A stretch of 64,000 bases of DNA from an uncultured Anaeromusa sp. (GTDB lineage Bacteria; Bacillota; Negativicutes; Anaeromusales; Anaeromusaceae), in assembly GCF_963668665.1 (NCBI RefSeq), contig NZ_OY764901.1:548501-612500 (forward strand), in the 5' to 3' direction. Both the position numbers and the translations under genes were made by a program. Under the pieces are notes generated by a model. It had not been told where the DNA came from. It ran no database searches and saw nothing but the letters and a program-made list of their open reading frames with translations. Below are positions 34,548 to 43,685 of this stretch, one piece after another; positions within the stretch are counted from its first letter, which is position 1; each line of letters begins with the position of its first letter.

Positions 34548-35174
34548 TTATCTACGAAACAACGGCAGCAATTCCTCAAAGCATTCAATCGCCTGTGCAG
34601 GGTTTTCTACGCTGCCAAAACCGTACTGGGCAAAGATAAACGGTATGCGTGCCAGTTGCGTAGCTTCGTAATCTCCCTGCGTATCGCCGACATACACGGC
34701 CCCAGCCAGCTTGTTGCGCTCCATAAGCAGCCGGATATTCTCTCCTTTGACTTTCCCCGTATCGCCAAAACATTCCCAGTCTTCAATATACGCTTCTACG
34801 CCGGCCTTTTTCATAAACAGCTCAATATAGCCGGTCTGGCAGTTACTGACGATAAACAAACGGTGCCGCTGCGCCAGTTCTTTTATCGTCTCCACAACCG
34901 CCGGATACAATAAGGTTTCTTCATTTTCTTCCAGCGCCTCGTGTTCATAAGCACAACATTTTTTCATCAACAAGGCTTTCGTTGCCTCGTCAGCGTCCGG
35001 AAACAGATTGTCCGCGATAACCTTCATCGTCTTACCGAACTCTCGTTTCAAGATGGCAGCGTTCACCACTGCCTTGGTCCCGCCGACTTCTGCAATGGCT
35101 TTATTCCAGGCCTGGGCCACCACTTCCGTGGAGTCCCACAACGTTCCGTCTACATCAAAAATGATATTTTCCAT
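34548..35174 (-). CDS. HAD-family phosphatase (phosphoglycolate phosphatase-like)
   Basis: 208 residues. The nucleophile motif is IIFDVDGTLWDS, motif II is FIVSNCQTGYIE, Lys is in GDTGKVKGENI, and motif IV is VYVGDTQGDYEA. A helical cap follows motif I, as in the Gph/PGMB group. It hydrolyses small phosphate esters; the substrate is not predictable. The ATG at 35174 has AGGAAGGA upstream. Transcribed alone, divergent from ppsA. Confidence 0.88.
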   Translation of the reverse strand: MENIIFDVDGTLWDSTEVVAQAWNKAIAEVGGTKAVVNAAILKREFGKTMKVIADNLFPDADEATKALLMKKCCAYEHEALEENEETLLYPAVVETIKELAQRHRLFIVSNCQTGYIELFMKKAGVEAYIEDWECFGDTGKVKGENIRLLMERNKLAGAVYVGDTQGDYEATQLARIPFIFAQYGFGSVENPAQAIECFEELLPLFRR

Positions 35175-35331
35175 ACTCTTTTCGTCCTTCCTAAGATAGC
35201 GCCGGTTAAAAACCTCAGGCACGCCTGAAACGATTATACACTTGCTCTATCGCAGAAGCAATTAACGATATATAATAATATTATCAGAAAATTTAATTTC
35301 TCTTGGGTTTCTAAAGAAAGGTGGGAATGTG

Positions 35332-37749
35332 ATGACGGTGCAACAGGGACGTTTTATACGTTGGTTCGAAGAAGTCGGTTTGGAAGACCTGGCGCTTGTA
35401 GGCGGCAAAAACGCTTCTTTAGGGGAGATGTACCGAGAGCTTACCCCGCAAGGAATCAAGATTCCCAACGGCTTCGCCATTACCTCCGAAGCTTACTGGA
35501 AACTTTTGAGCGACGGCGGCGTCCTAGGTCCGCTGCAAGAAGCGTTGTCAGAAGTTACGACGCATGATGTGGCGGCGTTGGCTTTGTGCGGCAAGAGGGC
35601 TAGAGATTTGATCTTGAACGCAGGCATTCCAGAAGAGATTTGGACCGAAGTCAAAAACGCCTATGCGCAGCTCTGCTCCCAATACGGTCCTGACACCGAC
35701 GTGGCAGTGCGCAGTTCGGCTACGGCAGAGGATTTACCGACAGCTTCTTTTGCCGGCCAACAGGAAACCTATTTGAACATCCGAGGCGAACACGCTTTGC
35801 GGGAAGCCTGCCTCAAATGCTTTGCCTCTCTCTTTACGGACCGCGCCATCTCCTACCGCTTAAACAACGGCTTTGACCATTTCAAGGTGGCCTTGTCCAT
35901 CGGCATCATGAAAATGGTTCGTTCCGATCTAGCGGTTAGCGGTATAACCTTCACCATTGATACGGAAACAGGCTTTCGCGACGTAGTCTTTATTACCGCT
36001 TGTTACGGTTTAGGCGAAAATATTGTACAAGGAGCCGTCACTCCTGATGAATACTACGTTTTCAAGCCCACCTTCCGCCAAGGCTACCGCTCGATCATCC
36101 GCAAGAATCTCGGGGACAAACGCATTAAAATGGTCTACGGCTTGGGCGGCTCCAAAGCCTTGACGCGCAACATTGAAGTACCGGAGGCGGATCGTCGCCG
36201 CTTCTGTCTGAACGACGAGGACATTCTCACCTTGACCAAATATGCCCTAACCATTGAAGATCATTATTCAAAAAAAGCCGGCGAAAGCCGCCCTATGGAT
36301 ATTGAATGGGCTAAAGACGGTCTGAGCGGTGAGCTATTTATTGTACAAGCCCGCCCGGAAACAGTACGTTCCGGAAAATCCCTCGACGTTTTGGAGACAT
36401 ACTATTTGGACGGCCACGGGCCGCTTTTGGCTACTGGTAAAAGTGTCGGCGAAAAAATAGGCAGCGGCAAGGCGCGCATCATCAAGCATACCTCTCAACT
36501 CGCCCAGTTTGTACCGGGAGAAGTTTTAGTAACCGATACTACCACTCCAGACTGGGAGCCTGTAATGAAGGCTGCCGGCGCCATTGTAACCAACCGAGGC
36601 GGTCGCACCTGCCATGCCGCCATCGTCAGCCGCGAACTCGGCATCCCCGCTGTGGTGGGAACTGGCCATGCTACCGAAGCAATCCGTACCGGCGAAGAAG
36701 TAACCGTCAACTGCGCTACCGGCGAAGAAGGCAAAGTTTATCAAGGCTTACTGCCCTTTCACATGGAAACCATCAACTTGACGGATCTAAAACGGCCTCG
36801 CACAAAAATCATGATGAATTTAGGAGATCCGGACTTGGCCTTTTCTATGTCCATGCTTCCCAACGACGGTGTCGGTCTGGCACGGATGGAATTCATCATC
36901 AACAGCTACATTCAGATTCATCCTATGGCCTTGATTCATCCCGAAGCCATTACCGATGCAGATGTCCTTCGCAAAATCGACGACCTTACCTTCGGCTATG
37001 AGGATAAAACAGAATATTTCGTAGAAAAGCTTGCTTGCGGCGTAGGCACCATTGCAGCGGCTTTTTATCCCAAGCCAGTTATCATACGCATGAGCGACTT
37101 TAAAACCAACGAATACGCCAGCCTGATCGGCGGCGCCGGCTTTGAACCGGCTGAAGAAAATCCCATGATTGGTTTTCGTGGCGCGTCCCGTTACTACGAC
37201 GACAAGTACCGGGAAGGCTTCGCCTTGGAGTGCCGAGCTATGAAGCGCGTCCGCGAAATCATGGGCCTAAGCAATCTGATTTTGATGATTCCCTTCTGCC
37301 GCCGCGTTCCCGAAGCTGAAAAAGTAATTGAAGAAATGGCTAAGAACGGCCTGCGCCGCGGCGACAACGGCCTGGAAGTCTATGTTATGTGCGAAATTCC
37401 CAACAATGTGTTGATGATTGATGAGTTTAGTCAGGTATTTGACGGCTTTTCCATTGGCTCCAACGACCTTACCCAGTTAACGCTTGGGGTGGACCGCGAC
37501 TCTTCCCTTGTAGCCCACGACTTTGACGAACGAGACCCCGGCGTGCTGCGTATAGTTTCCCAGGCTGTTCAGGGAGCCAAGCGCAACGGCCGCCATAGCG
37601 GCATCTGCGGCCAAGCGCCCAGCGATTATCCGGAGTTTGCCGAATTTCTAGTTAAAGAAGGCATCGACTCTATGTCCCTCAATCCCGACTCGGTGATGAA
37701 AATCACCCTGCGCGTCCTAGAGATGGAGCAAAAGCTGCGGAACAAGTAG
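35332..37749 (+). CDS. ppsA: Phosphoenolpyruvate synthase
   Basis: 805 residues in three domains: N-terminal ATP-grasp (VAVRSSATAEDLPTASFAGQQETYLN), the swivelling phospho-His domain (TNRGGRTCHAAIVSRELGIPAVVG, catalytic His in TCHAA) and the C-terminal PEP-binding barrel (GSNDLTQLTLGVDRDSS, ICGQAPSDYPEFAEF). It converts pyruvate and ATP to phosphoenolpyruvate, AMP and phosphate, the entry to gluconeogenesis in an organism living on organic or amino acids. Start at the ATG 35332 with AAAGGTGG seven bases upstream; the in-frame GTG at 35329 is less likely. Single-gene unit. Confidence 0.96.
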   Translation: MTVQQGRFIRWFEEVGLEDLALVGGKNASLGEMYRELTPQGIKIPNGFAITSEAYWKLLSDGGVLGPLQEALSEVTTHDVAALALCGKRARDLILNAGIPEEIWTEVKNAYAQLCSQYGPDTDVAVRSSATAEDLPTASFAGQQETYLNIRGEHALREACLKCFASLFTDRAISYRLNNGFDHFKVALSIGIMKMVRSDLAVSGITFTIDTETGFRDVVFITACYGLGENIVQGAVTPDEYYVFKPTFRQGYRSIIRKNLGDKRIKMVYGLGGSKALTRNIEVPEADRRRFCLNDEDILTLTKYALTIEDHYSKKAGESRPMDIEWAKDGLSGELFIVQARPETVRSGKSLDVLETYYLDGHGPLLATGKSVGEKIGSGKARIIKHTSQLAQFVPGEVLVTDTTTPDWEPVMKAAGAIVTNRGGRTCHAAIVSRELGIPAVVGTGHATEAIRTGEEVTVNCATGEEGKVYQGLLPFHMETINLTDLKRPRTKIMMNLGDPDLAFSMSMLPNDGVGLARMEFIINSYIQIHPMALIHPEAITDADVLRKIDDLTFGYEDKTEYFVEKLACGVGTIAAAFYPKPVIIRMSDFKTNEYASLIGGAGFEPAEENPMIGFRGASRYYDDKYREGFALECRAMKRVREIMGLSNLILMIPFCRRVPEAEKVIEEMAKNGLRRGDNGLEVYVMCEIPNNVLMIDEFSQVFDGFSIGSNDLTQLTLGVDRDSSLVAHDFDERDPGVLRIVSQAVQGAKRNGRHSGICGQAPSDYPEFAEFLVKEGIDSMSLNPDSVMKITLRVLEMEQKLRNK

Positions 37750-37756
37750 AAAGAAA

Positions 37757-37797
37757 CAAAAGGAACCCTAACGCTTCACGTCAGGGTTCCTTTTGTT
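37757..37797. terminator. Bidirectional terminator between ppsA and the LOG-family gene
   Basis: CAAAAGGAACCCTAACG and CGTCAGGGTTCCTTTTG form a long stem with A/T flanks between convergent genes. Confidence 0.9.
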
Positions 37798-37806
37798 CTA
37801 TCTCTT

Positions 37807-38391
37807 TTACTTCACGTCCGTAAGCCAGCGCTCTGCAAATACAGGAGACTCATAAGCGTCAATATACTGCAGCGCCTCTGAAACTTTCTCAGTCACAAAA
37901 TACAATTCATTACAAACCATTTTAGCAAATTGCTGGTCAATCGCCTTCTCGAACTGCTCCAGCAAATTATCGTAAAAGTTATTGATGTTCAAAATGACAA
38001 TGGGCTTGTCATGATAGCGCAATTGCTTGAGCGTAATGATTTCCAAAACCTCTTCCATGGTTCCATAGCCTCCGGGCAACGCGATAAAAGCGTCGGAGCG
38101 CTCATCCATAGCGGCCTTGCGCTCGCGCATGCATTTGGTTACCACCAGTTCGTCGCATTTGTCATAGACAACGCCGTCAAGATTTAAGGCTTCCGGAATC
38201 ACGCCAATCACCTGTCCTTGATGCTCATGCACCGCCTTGGCGCAAGCTCCCATCAGCCCAGTGACGCCGCCGCCAAAAAGAAAATGATCTCCCTTCGCCG
38301 CAATTTCCCGTCCCAAATGGTGCGCCGCATCAAAATACACCGGATCAATGGTTCTGCTGGAAGAGCTATATACGCAAATTACCTTGTTCAT
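37807..38391 (-). CDS. LOG-family (TIGR00730) nucleoside monophosphate phosphoribohydrolase-like protein
   Basis: 194 residues with a Rossmann-type fold: VYSSSSRTIDP, FGGGVTGLMGACAKAV and the catalytic signature LPGGYGTMEEVLEIITLKQL (PGGxGTxxE). LOG proteins release the base from nucleoside 5'-monophosphates such as AMP or cytokinin nucleotides. It follows the RlmN-like gene by 34 bases with no terminator, so it should share the cobalamin riboswitch upstream of that gene. The physiological substrate is unknown. Confidence 0.9.
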   Translation of the reverse strand: MNKVICVYSSSSRTIDPVYFDAAHHLGREIAAKGDHFLFGGGVTGLMGACAKAVHEHQGQVIGVIPEALNLDGVVYDKCDELVVTKCMRERKAAMDERSDAFIALPGGYGTMEEVLEIITLKQLRYHDKPIVILNINNFYDNLLEQFEKAIDQQFAKMVCNELYFVTEKVSEALQYIDAYESPVFAERWLTDVK

Positions 38392-38425
38392 TGATTGCTT
38401 CTCCTGTTTCCACTATGGTAAAACC

Positions 38426-39283
38426 TTATACCGCCACGGTTTGCTTCAATTGTCCGCAGCCGCCTTGAATATCGCTGCCAAAATTATGAAAAATCTCCGC
38501 ATCCACCGCTGTCTTCATTGTATTATAAAAATCCAAAACCTCCAAGCGATTCGCCGGCGTCAGGCCCTCTATATTGTTCTCGTTATACTGTGAAAGAATC
38601 AATTTCAACGGTTTCCCCTGCAAAAGCGCCGTCAAACGAGCCGCATCGCTCTCGGTGTTGTTGAAACCATGAAACAGCATGTACCGGATGCGCGCTTTCG
38701 TGTTAAAGGCAGCCGCATAAGCCGCCGCCGCCTGAATAATCTCCTCAACGCCGTATTCCTGCGTCATGGGAATAATCTGCCTACGCTGCACATCGGTCGA
38801 AGCATGCAGAGAAAGATTCAGGCGAATGGAGATATCACTGCCTTGAAAATCCTCAATCATCTCATAGATCTTCGGCACAATCCCCACCGTAGCCAGTTCA
38901 AACTGCCGCAGCCCCAAGCGGGAACGCAGCTCCCGAATGGCAGTCTTAACTTGCTCATAATTGCGCAGCGGCTCGCCCATACCGGCGAACACCACTGCCT
39001 CCAGGGAAGTTTGCTTGGCATTTTTACGTGTTCGATTACAAAGCTCCACCTGGCCGACAATCTCCTGGGCCGTCAGGTTGCGGATAAAGCCCTGCCTGCC
39101 TGTGGCGCAAAAGCGACAGCCCATGTGGCAGCCCACCTGTGAAGATATACAGACCGTGCTGTTAAAGGTCAGCTTCCGTTCTTCATCCACCATGTAAAGC
39201 GTTTCGACAGTATGACCATCTGCCAAGCTCACAAGATATTTTTCCGAATGATCACAGCTGAGCCGTTTTTCTACTACATCCAT
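38426..39283 (-). CDS. RlmN-like radical SAM protein lacking the N-terminal domain
   Basis: 285 residues against about 340-385 for RlmN/Cfr. The radical SAM cluster is Cys52-x3-Cys56-x2-Cys59 (GCHMGCRFC). Both methyl-transfer cysteines of RlmN/Cfr are kept: Cys45 (STVCISSQ) and Cys276 (GGCGQL). Also present are GMGEPLRNYEQV and SLHAS. The usual N-terminal ~85 residues are absent. This is not an artefact of start choice: GGAGG lies eight bases before the ATG at 39283, and the riboswitch terminator is immediately upstream. Probable role: adenine C2/C8 methylation of RNA, or a divergent activity. It lies in one unit with the LOG protein. Confidence 0.85.
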   Translation of the reverse strand: MDVVEKRLSCDHSEKYLVSLADGHTVETLYMVDEERKLTFNSTVCISSQVGCHMGCRFCATGRQGFIRNLTAQEIVGQVELCNRTRKNAKQTSLEAVVFAGMGEPLRNYEQVKTAIRELRSRLGLRQFELATVGIVPKIYEMIEDFQGSDISIRLNLSLHASTDVQRRQIIPMTQEYGVEEIIQAAAAYAAAFNTKARIRYMLFHGFNNTESDAARLTALLQGKPLKLILSQYNENNIEGLTPANRLEVLDFYNTMKTAVDAEIFHNFGSDIQGGCGQLKQTVAV

Positions 39284-39303
39284 TGCAGCTTCCTCCGCCC
39301 TTA

Positions 39304-39341
39304 GAAAAATAGAACCGCCCTCTGTTACATGCCAGAGGGCG
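39304..39341 (-). terminator. Riboswitch terminator ahead of the RlmN-like gene
   Basis: On the minus strand CGCCCTCTG pairs with CAGAGGGCG and is followed by GTTCTATTTTT. An upstream AGAGGGC (39378-39372) can pair with GCCCTCT of the first arm, giving a ready antiterminator. Confidence 0.85.
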
Positions 39342-39394
39342 AAAAAAGCAGAGAAACCTGCAAAAGTCCATGCCCTCTATCACTCGTAGAGTCA

Positions 39395-39556
39395 ATGGCG
39401 GCATACAGGCAGGCTTTCTGACTTAAGCATCTTCATCCCCGCAGCCTTCCCGGTTTCCCAGTGGCTTCACGCGAGAACTCCTCTTTTACAGCGGCGGGAC
39501 CGCACAGGAGTTGCACCTGTTTCCTTTTAACCGGTTTCCATCCGGCACCTGTATTA
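39395..39556 (-). ncRNA. Cobalamin (AdoCbl-type) riboswitch
   Basis: Read on the minus strand, all conserved blocks occur in order: GGTGCCGGATGG, AAAAGGAAACAGGTGCAACTCC, GCGGTCCCGCCGCTGTAA, the B12 box AAGCCACTGGGAAACC, GGGAAGGC, GGATGAAG and GCCTGCCTGTATGCCGCC. The distal strand GCCGCC closes near 39400. It ends about 55 bases before the terminator hairpin of the RlmN-like gene, so cobalamin binding should switch off that gene and the following LOG gene. The remaining 39557-39766 shows no gene. Confidence 0.93.
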
Positions 39557-39766
39557 TTGAAACCGCTGATTTATCGCAACTCACGTCAAAACAGCCTTTT
39601 TTCCACCATACATTGTCAGAAACCATCGACAGAGCGTCGCTATGCCTTCATTTTCTTCCTTTTGACGAAGTGTTCAGCAAACCAGTGGTCTCACAGAATA
39701 TTCAGTTGCATTCAATGTACCATAAACAGCTGCAGAGCTCATATAAAAAAACTATCAACTTTTGTA

Positions 39767-42700
39767 CTATTCTTGGGGTAAACGCTGTTGAATATCCAGA
39801 AGCGTCTCTACGGGCACGCCGCCATCCAAAGCAGACAGCAGGCTCAAATAGAACTCTGATGCCTCTTCCGTCATCTGGCCGATCAGGCGGGTAAATTCTT
39901 CCTCTAAAACTGCATCATAGCTCGTCTGCATGCATCCTTTTTCTCGCTGTAGATATTCATCGGCCAGCACGCTAAGAAGCTCATAGAGCGCTTCCCCCAT
40001 AGCCTTGCTTTCCCCTTGCTCAAAAAACGCTTTAGGAGTTTTAAATAAAGCCATTGCTTTGCTAAACTTGTCTAGCGGCGCGTCTTGAAAAGCGACTGCA
40101 AATTCAAGGTGTTCCCGATTTTCCAGTTCAAATTCAGCAAAGGATATCGCGGCATTGATCTCACCAAGTCGCTCCGCAAGGCGCTGCTGATACTCTGCCG
40201 CCTGCTTTTGCGCAAAACGTTCCAAGCGCACCGTCGTGGCGCGCAGCTCCTGAGCCAAATCAAAACCGACCTGCTCCAGCAGCTCCCCCAAAGACTGGCG
40301 CAGCGCCTTTTTCAAATCCCGGCCGTCATCCCGCAACACCGCCGGATTAAAGGCCTCTTTGAAGAAATCATTGAACCGTAAAAACACCCGCTGCTTCGCA
40401 TAGTAAAGCAGTTCTTCCATCTCCTGCAGCAAACTGCTGCGCAGCGTTTGCAAGGTCTGCTGCGCCAAAACGGACGCAACCTCTCCTTGTTCGTTTTCCA
40501 GCTTGGCCCGTTTTTGCTCCTTCACCGAGACATCCTCGCGGGCGCTGGCAATCAGAGCGCTTACGCGCTGTCCAACGCGGCGCAGCTCATTCTCGGACGC
40601 AGCCACCGCCAGGTTAGCCAAATCGTTGGCAATAAAATGATAAAACGCTTCTTCAAATACAGGCATGCCCGAAGGAGCAGTAGCCGACTTTGCCTGTTTT
40701 TCCTTCAAGGCATGCAGGCTGGACAGCGCGTACAGATGAGGATTACGGACGCCATATTTGACAAGCTGCTCTTGCACATAGTCCATGACCGTTTCTTTTT
40801 CTTCTTCGTTATCCGCCAAATCAATGGCATTGATGATAAAGAACATTTTATCCAGTTGAAACGCATCCTTGACGCGCCCCAATTGAATCAGAAACTCCCG
40901 ATCCGCTTTGGAGAAAGCATGATTATAGTAGGTAACAAAGAGAATGGCATCCGAGTTTTTGATGAACTCAAAAGCGACGCCCGTATGGCGGGCGTTGATG
41001 GAATCCGCCCCTGGCGTGTCTACCAAGGTAATGCCCTTGCGAGTCAAGGGGCAGTCATAATACAGGTCGATCCATTCGACAAAGCAGGATTTTTCCTCCA
41101 CCGCCACATAATCGCCGAATTCTGCCATAGTTGTTTCCAGTGCAGCCCCCAACTGCTCGCCAAAGGCGGCATAACCCCGCGCAAAGGCCTGCAGAAACGC
41201 GTAGCTGGTTTTTTCCGTCGCGCCAACGGACGCACCCTGTCCTAAAGCGCCTGCTTTTTCCCTGGCATCAGCCAGACTGGCCGCCTGCACTTCAAACAGA
41301 CGCAGCGCCTGATTGACGTCGTCCAGCAGAGCCCGGGCATCCTTCACTTTGACGCGTACCGTTCCATGGGGATGTATCTCATCCACCGGCTTAATCTGAT
41401 TGATGGCTGCCGTTGTTGGGTTCGGCGAAACCGGCAGCACTTTCTCACCGAGAAGTGCATTGGCAAAGGAAGATTTACCGGCGCTGAACGCCCCGAACAA
41501 CGCAACCGTAAAACCTTTATGCTCTAAGCGCGCCGCCTTCTCCTCCAACTCTCCGGCCAACTTGGCAAAACCAGGCAAATCATGAACAAGGTGCGCCGTC
41601 TCCTTAAGGGCGCTTGCCGTTTGCTTCATACGATCCGCCGCTTCGACGTCTTCCGCCTTTTTCGCGCTTACCTTAGGCATGGTTTGAACGCGAGGAGCCG
41701 CTTTTTTCACCAATTCCACCCGTCCTGTCTGCGGTGAAACAACGTCAAACTCTTCTTCGGTCTGCGCCAGCAAACAAAACGCTTCTTCTGTAATTTCCTT
41801 CGCCTGCCTGAGAAGGGTCTCAACTTCCGCCTGCGCCAACTTAGCGGCGGCTTCCTTCTTTTTCAACTGTTCAAGGGCGGCGATATAACGCTCCATCCCA
41901 GCTGATTTTTGCGCCAGCCGCACTTGCAGCACAGCGGTACGCTCTTGCAGGGCCTCCAGGATGTCTACTTCCAAAGAAGCCAGGTTTCGTTTCACCGCAA
42001 GCTTAATTTCGTTAGCAACGCTGTCCGTATAATTGATGACCGATTCTCCGGAAACTCGGGCGCCCGGCTTTACTGCGCCCACTAGCGCTTCCTTGGCCAA
42101 CGGCACCGTAAACTGCTGCGTTTTTGAGAGCAAGTCTTTGTTTTCCAACCGTCGTTCTTTTAGGAAACGCCCCAAAAACTCACGCAAGTGCCATTCCAGC
42201 TGGGATTTTATCTTTTCCAACACGCCTTGGTAAAAGAGCTCCAGCCGTTTTTCTCGTTCCGTCTCTGTCTTCTGCTTGGTAAACAAAAAACCAACTTTAA
42301 ATCCCGCCTGACAAGATTCCAAATAGGCTTCCGCCAGCGCCCGCGTTTCAAAGGGCATCAAATAAGCGTTCTGCATAATTTTGCTGACTTCTAGATCAAA
42401 TTGGCTCTCGGCTTTTTCCAGCCCTTCGCCCAAAAGATTCTTTTCCGCCAGCAGCTTGTCATAGTTCGCCAGCAGCTCCTCTTGTTCCGCCGCTGACAGC
42501 TCGCCCAGAACCTCCCTGGCTGACTGTAATTGGTCTTCGCCTTTTTTCCGCGCCGCCGTCAAATGATCACCGACGATTTTTTGCAGGGAATGAAATACCG
42601 ATTGCAATAGCAGCGTGTCCTTAGCCTGCAGCCGCTCCGCCAAAAATGCCTGCAGCGCCGGAAATTGATTATGCGTATGCTCATCGCTTTTGAGAGAAGT

Positions 42701-43417
42701 ATAAAAAATATGCGTCGCCTTAACGCCCCAGGAAGCAAAGGAATTTACCACGCTGGCCTGAAAATCGACAAACGAAAGCTCCTGCTCGGAATGCTTGTCC
42801 ACCTGGTTAATCACCAAGCAAACCTCTTTGCCCGCTTCCGTCAATTCTTTGGTAAACATAAAATTCAATTCGGACTGCACGTGGTTGTAGTCCATAACAT
42901 AAAAAATCAAATCCGCCAGATGAATAGCCGACTCCGTTGAGATGCGATGCGCATCGTCCGCCGAGTCAATACCTGGCGTATCCAGAACCACCACTTGCGT
43001 CGGCAGTTGGCAGTCGGCCTGGCTGAGCTCAATCTCCTGAATCTGGTCGCCGTCCTTGCAATACTGCTTCACCAATTCGTAGTCGTAGGGCGCCAAATAC
43101 ATGCGCGGTTTTTCGTTCTTGAAAAACACCTTGGCGTAGGCTTCGCCCGCCTTGACCTTTACCAAATTGGCGCTGGTCGGGATGGGACTTGACGGCAGCA
43201 AATTTTCACCGATCAAACGGTTGATAATCGTTGATTTTCCCGCTGAAAAATGGCCGCAAAAAGCAATGGCAAACTCTTGTTGTTCCAGCTTGCTCGCTAA
43301 TTGCTTTATTTTCACCGCATTGTCAGAGTCCTGATGAGCCAATACATAGTCATAAGCCGCTGCCAGCTTTCCTTTTAAGGTCCGCAGGTCTCCTAGGCGG
43401 TGCATAGTTTGAAGCAT
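39767..43417 (-). CDS. Tandem-GTPase bacterial dynamin-like protein (DynA type)
   Basis: 1216 residues holding two fused dynamin units. The first P-loop is GHFSAGKST at about residues 55-63, with VLDTPGIDSADDAHR. The second is GAFSAGKSS at about residue 640, with LVDTPGADSINARHTG and NAIDLADNEEEKE. Long helical, partly coiled-coil stalks follow each GTPase. Size and layout match B. subtilis DynA (about 1190 residues), which tethers and fuses membranes and protects against membrane damage and phage lysis. I start at the ATG at 43417 (AAGGGA nine bases upstream) rather than the TTG at 43423. Transcribed alone; an inverted repeat lies upstream. Confidence 0.92.
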   Translation of the reverse strand: MLQTMHRLGDLRTLKGKLAAAYDYVLAHQDSDNAVKIKQLASKLEQQEFAIAFCGHFSAGKSTIINRLIGENLLPSSPIPTSANLVKVKAGEAYAKVFFKNEKPRMYLAPYDYELVKQYCKDGDQIQEIELSQADCQLPTQVVVLDTPGIDSADDAHRISTESAIHLADLIFYVMDYNHVQSELNFMFTKELTEAGKEVCLVINQVDKHSEQELSFVDFQASVVNSFASWGVKATHIFYTSLKSDEHTHNQFPALQAFLAERLQAKDTLLLQSVFHSLQKIVGDHLTAARKKGEDQLQSAREVLGELSAAEQEELLANYDKLLAEKNLLGEGLEKAESQFDLEVSKIMQNAYLMPFETRALAEAYLESCQAGFKVGFLFTKQKTETEREKRLELFYQGVLEKIKSQLEWHLREFLGRFLKERRLENKDLLSKTQQFTVPLAKEALVGAVKPGARVSGESVINYTDSVANEIKLAVKRNLASLEVDILEALQERTAVLQVRLAQKSAGMERYIAALEQLKKKEAAAKLAQAEVETLLRQAKEITEEAFCLLAQTEEEFDVVSPQTGRVELVKKAAPRVQTMPKVSAKKAEDVEAADRMKQTASALKETAHLVHDLPGFAKLAGELEEKAARLEHKGFTVALFGAFSAGKSSFANALLGEKVLPVSPNPTTAAINQIKPVDEIHPHGTVRVKVKDARALLDDVNQALRLFEVQAASLADAREKAGALGQGASVGATEKTSYAFLQAFARGYAAFGEQLGAALETTMAEFGDYVAVEEKSCFVEWIDLYYDCPLTRKGITLVDTPGADSINARHTGVAFEFIKNSDAILFVTYYNHAFSKADREFLIQLGRVKDAFQLDKMFFIINAIDLADNEEEKETVMDYVQEQLVKYGVRNPHLYALSSLHALKEKQAKSATAPSGMPVFEEAFYHFIANDLANLAVAASENELRRVGQRVSALIASAREDVSVKEQKRAKLENEQGEVASVLAQQTLQTLRSSLLQEMEELLYYAKQRVFLRFNDFFKEAFNPAVLRDDGRDLKKALRQSLGELLEQVGFDLAQELRATTVRLERFAQKQAAEYQQRLAERLGEINAAISFAEFELENREHLEFAVAFQDAPLDKFSKAMALFKTPKAFFEQGESKAMGEALYELLSVLADEYLQREKGCMQTSYDAVLEEEFTRLIGQMTEEASEFYLSLLSALDGGVPVETLLDIQQRLPQE

Positions 43418-43442
43418 GTGCAATTTCCCTTCATACGCTAAA

Positions 43443-43470
43443 TAGAATACTACAGTACGTTTATTCTATA
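43443..43470 (-). promoter_or_regulatory. Inverted repeat upstream of the dynamin gene
   Basis: ATAGAATA (43443-43450) and TATTCTAT (43463-43470) are perfect 8-base arms 12 bases apart, 26 bases before the start codon. The position suits an operator; the binding protein is unknown. Confidence 0.4.
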
Positions 43471-43504
43471 CGAAAATCGGATATTTGTAACTAATAAGAT
43501 GGAC

Positions 43505-43640
43505 GAAACACAGAGCAAGCAGAGAAACAGAGAAAAGCCAGAGGGGGACGGTATTTTTTAGCAGGAGTAGAGAGAGTAAAGGGAGGGGCGATTGGAGTGA
43601 ACAAAAGTCGCGGTGAGAATCGGAGGGTGCGCAGGAGAAT
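43505..43640. repeat. Dispersed purine-rich repeat, copy E, both subtypes together
   Basis: The left part has ACACAGAGCAAGCAGAG and AAACAGAGAAAAGCCAGAG. The right part has AGTAGAGAGAGTAAAGGGAG, GAACAAAAGTCGCGGTGAG and AATCGGAGGGTGCGCAGGAG. It is the only copy in the window carrying both subtypes. Confidence 0.65.
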
Positions 43641-43680
43641 AAAAAAAATTCGCCCTTTCCTACAATGAAAGAGCGAATTC
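43641..43680 (-). terminator. Terminator of the methyltransferase gene
   Basis: GAATTCGC(T)CTTTC and GAAAGGGCGAATT pair around ATTGTAG and end in a T run on the minus strand, six bases past the stop at 43686. Confidence 0.85.
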
Positions 43681-43685
43681 ATGCC

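Noticed and set aside
43491..43682. A 63-codon minus-strand open frame containing LLRTLRFSPRLLF
   Set aside because: It is translation of repeat copy E and resembles the product of copy A (LLRTLRFSRDSCSF), so it reflects the repeat rather than a gene.
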